A stretch of 10,762 nt of DNA, from positions 7,022-17,783 of the forward strand of contig DCAF01000030.1 in the NCBI GenBank assembly GCA_002311915.1, given 5' to 3'. A program made the position numbers and the translations under genes. Source of the stretch: Sulfurovum sp. UBA1140 (lineage in GTDB: Bacteria; Campylobacterota; Campylobacteria; Campylobacterales; Sulfurovaceae). This document shows, one piece after another, positions 4,964 to 10,762 of the stretch; within the stretch, counting starts at the first letter, position 1; each line of letters begins with the position of its first letter. The notes below the pieces were generated by a model. That model was given only the letters and a program-made list of their open reading frames with translations, did no database searches and was not told the origin of the DNA.

Positions 4964-7042
4964 TTACACCAAAAAGATAACAAGAGTAATAATAGGGTAA
5001 CGTCTTTTGGTACGTACAATATGTTTGCGAATAATTGAACGTAACTCCTCTTGCAACACTTTAGCCGATGCAATTTGCGTATCGTTCACATTAAGTAAAA
5101 AAGTCTTAATAATATTCTCTATCTCATGAGCAAATCGTTTGTCCTCTTTATTGGGTACCAAACCATGAGAGGTAATGACCACTTTTCCTACAACTTTTTT
5201 AGTCGATTGACTAATTTGTAGAGCCACATTTACAATACCATCTTCTGCCATTTTTTGTCTATCATTAACAACGTCAGCTTTAATCTCTTTATTGTTTTGA
5301 TTGTCAATATAACTCTTACCAACTTTAATCGTTTTTACCTTTTTAAGATACTTGGTAGTAATCTCTACTTGATCACCATCACTCATTAGCAAAATATTAC
5401 GCTCATTCACACCACAACTTACTGCAGTTTTAGCATGTTTGGCAATATGATTGTACTCTCCATGTACAGGTAAAAAGAATTTAGGTTGAGCCAATCGTAA
5501 AATAAGCTTCTGCTCCTCTTGCGATGCATGACCCGAGACGTGAATATTTTCAAAATCTTTATATCGAACCGTTACCCCTGCTTTGACCAATTTGTTCATA
5601 AGGCTAGAGACCGACCCCTCATTACCAGGAATGGCATGAGCCGAAATAATCACCGTATCGCTTGGTTTTAACTTGATATGCCGATGCTCATCGGTTGCCA
5701 TTCTTGATAATGCAGCCATCTCTTCACCTTGAGAACCTGTGGTAACCACCAAAACTTCTGAATCAGCAAACTTACTAACCTCGTGGGCATCAATAAAGTG
5801 TTTATCAGGAATATCAATAAAGCCCAATCGTCGAGCAATCTCAACATTTCGCTCCATTGAACGACCAATTACACAAATTTTTCGTCCAGCAACCACCCCT
5901 CTGTCCATCGCCTGAAAAAGACGGTGTGTATTGGATGAGAAGGTAGACATAATCACCCTACCCTCTGCTAAATCAAACAGGGTATCAAAAGTTTTTCCAA
6001 CCACTGCCTCACTCTTGGTGTATCCTGGATTATGAGAATTGGTACTATCAGAAAAGAGACACAAAACCCCTTTTGAACCATAATAGGCAAACCGTTGTAA
6101 ATCAGTTGTTTGATTATCAATAGGAGTGTGGTCAATTTTAAAGTCAGCCGTATGCAAAATGGTACCTGCTGGTGTTTGTACTGCTAAACTACACGAATCA
6201 ACAATCGAGTGTGTCATGTGCATCCACTCTATTTTAAATGTACCAATCTCATAAATTTCACGTTTGGTCACGTAATTAAAGTATTTAACATCCTCTTTAA
6301 GTTTATGCTCGTTAAATTTATTCTCTATCATCGTCAGTGCCAAAGGTGTACCATAAATAGGAAACTTTAACTCTTTAAAGAGATAAGGAACGGCTCCAAT
6401 GTGATCTTCGTGTGCATGGGTAATAATAATCGCTTTAATCTTATTTTTAATTGTATGTAGATACGAGAAGTTTGGAACCAAAATATCAACACCATGCATC
6501 GTCTCATCAGGAAAACTCATTCCAACATCAATAATAATAGCTGTATCTTCATCTTCTAAAACGGCGATATTTCCACCAATCTCTCCGAGTCCTCCTAGAG
6601 GAGTAAATCGAATTTTATTTTTATTGTTAACATCAATCTGCTTCCATGGATTCATACGCTCTTCATTGGCATCTCTATTTTTCTGAAGCATATCTTTAAC
6701 TTCAGTAGTAAGTGGTCCCATACTATTTTTATTACGTTTTCCACCTCTGTTCACCGAGCTTTTTCCATTTTTATTGTTATTATGAGCAGGTTTCTTATTT
6801 TGACTGTTTGGATTTGGCTTTTTATTTTGTGGTTTAGATTGTCCTGCTGATTTAACAGGTGCCTTTTCGACACTCTTTTCAAGTGACTCAGGCTGATTCC
6901 CTCTTGATGCCTCTACCGTTGGTTTTGGCGTTCGATGTGGATTTCTTGAACGTCTTGGTCTATCAGGACGATCTCTTCCTACTTTTTTACTCTCTGTAGT
7001 CTCATTTTCTGACGAAGTTTCAACTGTTTTTTTCTCTTTCAT
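4964..7042 (-). CDS. rnj: Ribonuclease J with long basic N-terminal extension
   Basis: A 692-aa metallo-beta-lactamase/beta-CASP ribonuclease that matures and degrades mRNA and rRNA (5' exonuclease and endonuclease). Residues 1-~142 are low-complexity and rich in Lys, Arg, Asn, Pro and Gln. From memory, Helicobacter pylori RNase J has a similar extension. The catalytic core starts at IRFTPLGGLGEIGGN (144-158). HAHEDH (209-214) binds the two metals, with HTADFK (297-302) as a further metal motif. The beta-CASP part shows FSDSTNS, FSSNTHR and GRSM, and later come ISAHAIPG, HVSGHAS and LPVHGEYNH. The C-terminus ends RTKRRYP plus hydrophobic residues, as expected. SD AAGGAT precedes ATG 7042. The first 23 bases overlap the end of ksgA, so the two are cotranscribed. 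Confidence 0.96.
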   Translation of the reverse strand: MKEKKTVETSSENETTESKKVGRDRPDRPRRSRNPHRTPKPTVEASRGNQPESLEKSVEKAPVKSAGQSKPQNKKPNPNSQNKKPAHNNNKNGKSSVNRGGKRNKNSMGPLTTEVKDMLQKNRDANEERMNPWKQIDVNNKNKIRFTPLGGLGEIGGNIAVLEDEDTAIIIDVGMSFPDETMHGVDILVPNFSYLHTIKNKIKAIIITHAHEDHIGAVPYLFKELKFPIYGTPLALTMIENKFNEHKLKEDVKYFNYVTKREIYEIGTFKIEWMHMTHSIVDSCSLAVQTPAGTILHTADFKIDHTPIDNQTTDLQRFAYYGSKGVLCLFSDSTNSHNPGYTKSEAVVGKTFDTLFDLAEGRVIMSTFSSNTHRLFQAMDRGVVAGRKICVIGRSMERNVEIARRLGFIDIPDKHFIDAHEVSKFADSEVLVVTTGSQGEEMAALSRMATDEHRHIKLKPSDTVIISAHAIPGNEGSVSSLMNKLVKAGVTVRYKDFENIHVSGHASQEEQKLILRLAQPKFFLPVHGEYNHIAKHAKTAVSCGVNERNILLMSDGDQVEITTKYLKKVKTIKVGKSYIDNQNNKEIKADVVNDRQKMAEDGIVNVALQISQSTKKVVGKVVITSHGLVPNKEDKRFAHEIENIIKTFLLNVNDTQIASAKVLQEELRSIIRKHIVRTKRRYPIITLVIFLV

Positions 7043-7841
7043 CTATATTATCCTTGTTTAATTCATTATATAAGTGATGATAAATAGATGTCTCAGCTTC
7101 ATGAGGTCGTAGATTATCTTTAATCTCTAGTTGTAAAAATAGTGCCTCAATGGTATCTTTTCGGTAGTGTGTTGCCAAGTTTTTAGAGAGTTTTTTTCGT
7201 GGTTGTTTAAATGCAACTTTTAAAAAATCTTCAAAACCTTTATTGTCCTCACTCCGTTTTTTCCGAATTAAAAGAATAGAAGAGGTTACTTTTGGTGGGG
7301 GAACAAAATTTTCTGCACCCACATCAAACAGCAGTTCACCGTAACCCACACTTTGAGTTAAGACGGACAGCCCTGAAAAAGCCTTCTCTCCAGCTTGAGC
7401 TGAAAACTTTTTAGCTACCTCTTTTTGTACCATAACCAAAACCGATTGGCAACGTGTATCTTTTAACGCTTTTAAGATAATATTGGTGGCAATATAATAG
7501 GGTAAATTGGCGACTAAATGATAATCCTCATCTAGTAACGTCTTATCTCCCCAACGCTCAAGCACATCTCCACAATGTATCGTTAATGTCCCCTGACAGA
7601 TGGGGTCACTAAACGTTGTATTCAGATGCTCACATAATCTTTTATCAACCTCAAATGCTGAAACATTTCGAGCCACTATTAGCTCTTTGGTTAAATCACC
7701 TAAGCCAGGCCCAATCTCTGCAACGACTAAGTTATCGTTGGGTATCGCTTGGATGATCTGTTTAATTATCAAGTCATTTTTTAAAAAGTTTTGACCATAT
7801 CTTTTGTTCGCAAAACTTGCGAGATTTTTTTTTCCATTCAT
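7020..7841 (-). CDS. ksgA: 16S rRNA dimethyladenosine transferase KsgA (RsmA)
   Basis: A 273-aa SAM-dependent enzyme that dimethylates two adjacent adenosines in the 3'-end hairpin of 16S rRNA during 30S assembly. Visible motifs, numbered from ATG 7841: GQNFLKN near residue 16, the SAM motif VAEIGPGLGDLT near 41-52, the catalytic NLPYY followed by IATNIILKAL, and FVPPPKVTSSIL further on. A TTG start at 7850 would add three residues; I prefer the ATG. The SD is weak. The gene heads a two-gene unit with rnj, which it overlaps by 23 bp, putting rRNA modification and RNA processing together. It is divergent from hisF; the shared gap holds an 8-bp inverted repeat. No convincing -10 was found for ksgA. 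Confidence 0.96.
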   Translation of the reverse strand: MNGKKNLASFANKRYGQNFLKNDLIIKQIIQAIPNDNLVVAEIGPGLGDLTKELIVARNVSAFEVDKRLCEHLNTTFSDPICQGTLTIHCGDVLERWGDKTLLDEDYHLVANLPYYIATNIILKALKDTRCQSVLVMVQKEVAKKFSAQAGEKAFSGLSVLTQSVGYGELLFDVGAENFVPPPKVTSSILLIRKKRSEDNKGFEDFLKVAFKQPRKKLSKNLATHYRKDTIEALFLQLEIKDNLRPHEAETSIYHHLYNELNKDNIDEREKNS

Positions 7842-7872
7842 TTTACACAATTCTTACTTAAGATTTAATTCA

Positions 7873-7900
7873 TTTCTCTAGGCATCATGGAGTAGAGAAA
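7873..7900. promoter_or_regulatory. Inverted repeat TTTCTCTA-N12-TAGAGAAA in the ksgA/hisF gap
   Basis: Perfect 8-bp arms (7873-7880, 7893-7900) separated by 12 bases lie just upstream of the hisF -10. It could be a binding site controlling hisF, ksgA or both. If the ksgA start site lies further right, it would be a hairpin in the ksgA leader. Confidence 0.4.
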
Positions 7901-7909
7901 CAATTTAGA

Positions 7910-7915
7910 TATAAT
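7910..7915 (+). promoter_or_regulatory. -10 box of the hisF operon
   Basis: A perfect TATAAT, predicting a start near 7922 and a leader of about 34 nt with SD AGGA at 7947-7950, five bases before the hisF ATG. No -35 hexamer is visible. Confidence 0.6.
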
Positions 7916-7955
7916 CTTACCATAATTAAATTAATAAAAAATATTTAGGATTAAT

Positions 7956-8720
7956 ATGGAATATTTTGCAAAACGCATTATCCCCTGCTTGGATGTGGAT
8001 AATGGTCGTGTGGTTAAAGGTGTCAACTTTGTGGGGTTACGAGATGCAGGTGACCCTGTAGAGGTGGCAAAACGGTATAATCAAGAGGGGGCAGATGAGA
8101 TTACCTTCTTGGATATTGGAGCATCTCATGAGGGACGAGACACCATTGTAAATGTAGTAAGAGAAGTCGCCAAAGAGGTATTTATTCCTTTAACGGTGGG
8201 TGGTGGAATACGAGAACTTAATGATATTTATAAACTGCTCAATGTGGGGTGTGATAAAGTCAGTATCAACTCATCGGCAATTAAACGACCAAAATTTATT
8301 AATGAAGCGTCTAAACGATTTGGCTCACAATGTATTGTTGTGGCAATTGATGCGAAAAAGGTAGCTGACAATAAGTGGCATATCTTTACCCATGGTGGAC
8401 GAAACGACACAGGGATGGATGCCATAGCATGGGCAAAAGAGGCATATAATAGAGGGGCTGGAGAGTTACTGGTCACCTCTATGGATTCAGATGGAACCAA
8501 AGCAGGTTTTGCCAATGAGTTAAATAGAAAAATTTCAGAAGTGGTGAATATTCCTGTGATTGCTTCGGGTGGAGCAGGAACGATGGAGCATATTAAAGAG
8601 GCGTTTACGATTGGAAATTCTGATGCAGCATTGGCAGCATCTATTTTTCATTTTAAAGAGATAGATATTATGGATTTAAAACGTTACCTTAAAGCCAATA
8701 ATATACCCGTAAGGATATAA
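7956..8720 (+). CDS. hisF: Imidazole glycerol phosphate synthase cyclase subunit HisF
   Basis: A 254-aa (beta/alpha)8 barrel with HisH as its partner. It uses ammonia and PRFAR to make imidazole glycerol phosphate and AICAR in histidine synthesis, in the cytoplasm. The catalytic aspartates are Asp13 (IIPCLDVDNGRVVKG) and Asp132 (VVAIDAKK). Phosphate-binding loops are VGGGIR (81-86) and ASGGAG (203-208), and LLVTSMDSDGTKAG (171-184) is also typical. Length is normal and no residue is missing. No hisH or other his gene is in the window. It is the first gene of a four-gene operon; the next start is one base after its stop, with SD AAGGAT inside its last codons. Confidence 0.97.
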   Translation: MEYFAKRIIPCLDVDNGRVVKGVNFVGLRDAGDPVEVAKRYNQEGADEITFLDIGASHEGRDTIVNVVREVAKEVFIPLTVGGGIRELNDIYKLLNVGCDKVSINSSAIKRPKFINEASKRFGSQCIVVAIDAKKVADNKWHIFTHGGRNDTGMDAIAWAKEAYNRGAGELLVTSMDSDGTKAGFANELNRKISEVVNIPVIASGGAGTMEHIKEAFTIGNSDAALAASIFHFKEIDIMDLKRYLKANNIPVRI

Positions 8721-8721
8721 A

Positions 8722-9261
8722 ATGGTAATTTGTGCAGGAGAGATTGAATCTTTTGATTTTGCTACCCCAATGGGAATTGGATTGATTGACACGGCTATTA
8801 ATTTAACACGCCTCTGTATTATGCATCCACCTGAATTTATTCTGTTTATTGGGAGTGCTGGAACCTATGGTCAACACAAACTGTTTGATATTATAGAGTC
8901 AAGAACATCTTCAAACATAGAGAACAGTTTTTTCAATGCAAAAACATACACTCCAATAGATAATGTTGTATCAACAGCCGATAATGTTTCACGTGAAACT
9001 ATTATTAACTCATCCAATTATATTACCACCGATAAAAGTTTGGGGAAACACTATATTGCTAATGGTATTGGATTAGAAAATATGGAGTTTTATTCCATTT
9101 TAAAGGTGGCTAAAGCGTTTAATATACCAGCAGGTGGTGTTTTTATTGTGACCAATCAATGCAATGAAAATGCCCATGCCGATTTTATAAAAAACCACAA
9201 AGAGGCGATGATAAAATTAACCCAATATATGCGAAAACGCGTCAAAGGAATAACCTTATGA
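8722..9261 (+). CDS. Purine-nucleoside phosphorylase / MTA-SAH nucleosidase-fold protein, unassigned substrate
   Basis: A 179-aa protein, shorter than typical MTA/SAH nucleosidases (~230). It keeps the fold's landmarks: PMGIGLIDTAINLTRL (16-31), the phosphate/ribose loop GSAGTYG (44-50), ENMEF (119-123) where nucleosidases have the ribose-binding MEGA-type motif, and FIVTNQCNENAH (141-152). In the last, nucleosidases carry SD with a catalytic Asp; here the position looks like Asn (Asn145 or Asn148). Asn there is associated with 6-oxopurine phosphorylases, so inosine- or guanosine-type substrates are possible (inference). From memory, Campylobacter jejuni has a comparable gene just before rlmN. 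It sits one base after hisF and overlaps rlmN by ATGA. A link to purine salvage through hisF's by-product AICAR is speculative. Confidence 0.75.
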   Translation: MVICAGEIESFDFATPMGIGLIDTAINLTRLCIMHPPEFILFIGSAGTYGQHKLFDIIESRTSSNIENSFFNAKTYTPIDNVVSTADNVSRETIINSSNYITTDKSLGKHYIANGIGLENMEFYSILKVAKAFNIPAGGVFIVTNQCNENAHADFIKNHKEAMIKLTQYMRKRVKGITL

Positions 9262-10328
9262 TAAAGCCTTGTATACAAGATTTTACACGCGAAGAGTTGG
9301 GGCAATTAATAAAACCTGCTTTTCGAGCCAAGCAGATTTACTCTTGGGTTTATCACAAATATGTGACCTCGTTTGATGAGATGAAAAATCTGCCACAATC
9401 ACTCAAAGAGGAGCTTAAAGTAAACTATCGAATCGAACCATTACAAATTATAAAAGTAGAAGATAGTTTGGATGGTAGTAGAAAATATCTGTTTAAGATG
9501 GCAGATGGCAACACGGTAGAAGCTGTTTTGTTACTCATGAAAAAAGAGCAGTATCACGAAGATGGAAGTATGAAACATCAAGCCAAATATACGGTCTGTA
9601 TCTCGTGCCAAGTGGGGTGTAAAGTGGGGTGTTCGTTCTGCTTAACTGCCAAGAGTGGATTTTTGCGTGATTTAACAGCAGGTGAGATTGTTGAACAGAT
9701 ACGTATTATTAAACGAGAAAACAATATTGATGCCAATCGACGGCTAAATATTGTCTATATGGGCATGGGGGAACCACTCGATAACCTAAAAGCCGTGGTT
9801 CAATCATCAAAAGTTTTTTCAGATTTAGATGGTATGGCAATTGCTTCTCATCGACAAACCATTTCAACTTCGGGACTTAGCTCTAAAATCACCAAACTGG
9901 GAAAAATGGAACTGGGAGTTAACCTAGCCATCTCACTACATGCTGTTGATGATGCCCTTCGTGAAGAGTTGATGCCCATTAATAAAGCCTATAACATCAA
10001 ATCAATTATTGATGCCGTTAAAGCCTTTCCTGTCAATGACCGAAAACGGGTCATGTTTGAATATTTGGTAATTAAAGATGTTAATGATGATATTGGAGCC
10101 GCTAAAAAGTTGCTTTCATTGCTTAATGGTATTAAAGCCAAAGTGAATTTAATCTACTTTAACCCCTATGGAGGAACCCAATTCAAACGACCTGAACCTA
10201 AAGATATGATAGAGTTTCAACACTACTTGACAACACGGGGTTTACACTGTACCATAAGAGAGTCCAAAGGCTTAGATATATCTGCAGCGTGTGGACAACT
10301 TAGAGATAATGAATTAGAGGAGAGTTAA
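9258..10328 (+). CDS. rlmN: Dual-specificity 23S rRNA/tRNA adenine-C2 methyltransferase RlmN
   Basis: A 356-aa radical SAM enzyme that methylates C2 of A2503 in 23S rRNA and of A37 in some tRNAs, using a methyl group held on its own cysteine. The Fe4S4 motif CxxxCxxC is Cys121, Cys125 and Cys128. The two mechanistic cysteines are Cys114 (matching E. coli Cys118, seven before the cluster) and Cys345 in ISAACGQL (matching Cys355). Other signatures are MGMGEPLDN (168-176), STSG (203-206) and ISLHAVDDALREELMP (225-240). Length is normal. Its ATG overlaps the previous stop (ATGA), so it should be translationally coupled. The next ORF begins on the base after its stop. Such loss-free preservation implies function. 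Confidence 0.97.
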   Translation: MIKPCIQDFTREELGQLIKPAFRAKQIYSWVYHKYVTSFDEMKNLPQSLKEELKVNYRIEPLQIIKVEDSLDGSRKYLFKMADGNTVEAVLLLMKKEQYHEDGSMKHQAKYTVCISCQVGCKVGCSFCLTAKSGFLRDLTAGEIVEQIRIIKRENNIDANRRLNIVYMGMGEPLDNLKAVVQSSKVFSDLDGMAIASHRQTISTSGLSSKITKLGKMELGVNLAISLHAVDDALREELMPINKAYNIKSIIDAVKAFPVNDRKRVMFEYLVIKDVNDDIGAAKKLLSLLNGIKAKVNLIYFNPYGGTQFKRPEPKDMIEFQHYLTTRGLHCTIRESKGLDISAACGQLRDNELEES

Positions 10329-10418
10329 ATGCCTTACTTAGATATTGTGATGGTTGCGTTTGTTTTTATTGTGGTGGTGGTAAGTGCTGTTGGGGTTTAT
10401 AAAGCACTTAAAGATTGA
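10329..10418 (+). CDS. 29-aa hydrophobic membrane peptide whose stop codon comes from a transposon tip
   Basis: ATG follows the rlmN TAA with no gap. A strong SD (AGGAG, 10318-10322, six bases upstream) supports translation. The peptide begins MPYLDIVMVAFVF, is a single transmembrane helix through about residue 24, and ends YKALKD. From memory, C. jejuni has a small hydrophobic ORF in this place, after rlmN (Cj1714), so this is probably a conserved gene rather than noise. The last base of Asp29 and the TGA are the first four bases (TTGA, 10415-10418) of the adjacent IS608-type element. The uninterrupted gene is inferred to have ended GAG-TAA. Function is unknown. Confidence 0.65.
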   Translation: MPYLDIVMVAFVFIVVVVSAVGVYKALKD

Positions 10419-10496
10419 CATACTCCCCATACCTAAAGGCAGGGGATTCTGGATTCAAACAATATTAGCCTAAAAAATAGGTCTTATTATATTTAG

Positions 10497-10580
10497 CCCA
10501 AGAGAAGATGCCCCTTCTTTTATATCTGTGTTTTAAAAATTTAAAATATATCCGAGATCTTACCCTTCGCGATATATTTA
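10497..10580 (-). pseudogene. Possible decayed tnpA (HUH transposase) C-terminal fragment
   Basis: In one minus-strand frame the element reads KYIAKGKISDIF, a stop, IFKTQI, a stop, then KKGHLLLG. This recalls the IS200/IS605 TnpA segment YLKGKSSRxIF...LKKRxWGGHLWS. The order and spacing are right and the direction is left end to right end, as in a tnpA-only IS200. Two in-frame stops show it is dead. The match is short and by eye. Confidence 0.35.
10544..10579. repeat. Internal inverted repeat of the IS608-type element
   Basis: AAATATATC (10544-10552) and GATATATTT (10571-10579) are perfect 9-bp arms around an 18-base loop, with an extra CGA/TCG pairing inside. It overlaps the possible tnpA remnant and may be a folded RNA or a by-product of base composition. 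Confidence 0.5.
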
Positions 10581-10762
10581 TGTTTATAATTTAAACTTGT
10601 TAAAATTTTATAGGAATACAAGATTATTCTATTCCCAACCACATATTTTAAGAATTTTAAAGAACGTAGAAAAACATTTTTTGTTCTTCTATTTGAATTT
10701 TACTCTTTTAACTATTACAATACGCTTATATCCCCATAGCTGAAGCAAGGGGCTTTACGCTA

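Larger units (their letters stand above)
10415..10762 (-). mobile_element. Non-autonomous IS200/IS605 element, IS608-type ends (PATE/MITE-like); left tip outside window
   Basis: On the minus strand the right end reads guide GAAT, hairpin CCCC-TGCC-TTTA-GGTA-T-GGGG (10425-10445), AGTATG, then TCAA (10415-10418). The left end reads guide AAAG (10753-10756) directly before hairpin CCCC-TTGC-TTCA-GCTA-T-GGGG (10732-10752). Both hairpins keep the extra-helical T. Guides, bulge and the ten-base hairpin-to-tip spacing match what I recall of H. pylori IS608. The predicted left cleavage site TTAC should lie a few to ~15 bases past the window edge. No intact tnpA or tnpB is present, so movement would need TnpA in trans. 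Two other inverted repeats lie inside (10544-10552/10571-10579 and AGAAG/CTTCT near 10504-10519). Confidence 0.85.

Noticed and set aside
7842..7850. TTG start adding three residues to KsgA
   Set aside because: ATG 7841 gives the usual KsgA N-terminus, and the TTG has no better SD.
10415..10762. TnpB or an omega-RNA-type guide RNA locus
   Set aside because: The right end would suit such an RNA, but no RuvC-like or zinc-finger TnpB motifs appear in any frame and there is no room for the gene.

Overview
The window is AT-rich DNA from a bacterium that is most likely a member of the Campylobacterota (Epsilonproteobacteria). The evidence is an RNase J with a long basic N-terminal extension, whose gene overlaps the end of ksgA, close to an rluB-type pseudouridine synthase gene and an rlmN gene followed by a tiny hydrophobic ORF. 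From memory, Campylobacter and Helicobacter have similar neighbourhoods. Promoters show a clear TATAAT with no recognisable -35, which also fits. I cannot name the genus; a free-living Sulfurimonas/Sulfurovum-like organism is a guess.

Left part (1-3260), mostly accessory: an S41-peptidase lipoprotein on the minus strand, preceded by an 11-codon leader ORF, is divergent from a multi-pass membrane protein of unknown role. The last ~37 bp of the membrane-protein gene are repeated 393 bp downstream. Between the two copies sits a solitary, N-terminally short MazF/PemK-like gene with a 16-bp palindrome over its -10. Next comes a very divergent GT51-like membrane-anchored protein whose start overlaps a reading frame that continues rluB beyond its TAG stop.

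Middle part (3254-7841, minus strand): this is mainly RNA metabolism. It holds rluB, a possible 31-codon micro-ORF, a 65-aa single-TM protein, RNase J and KsgA. ksgA and rnj overlap by 23 bp and form one unit that ends near a strong hairpin (4927-4949).

Right part (7956-10418, plus strand): a tight operon of hisF, a PNP/MTA-nucleosidase-fold protein, rlmN and a 29-aa membrane peptide, with spacings of 1 nt, a 4-bp ATGA overlap and 0 nt. A perfect 8-bp inverted repeat lies between ksgA and hisF.

Right edge (10415-10762): the last 348 bp are most of a non-autonomous IS200/IS605 (IS608-type) element. Both sub-terminal hairpins are visible with their guide tetranucleotides (AAAG and GAAT), as is the TCAA right tip. 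No intact transposase is present, only a possible decayed tnpA segment. The right tip supplies the stop codon of the 29-aa peptide gene. If the target was TTAC, as the AAAG guide predicts, the uninterrupted gene ended GAG-TAA, so the insertion changed only one residue (Glu to Asp) and replaced one stop with another. I found no CRISPR array, tRNA, rRNA or large new defence-type system.
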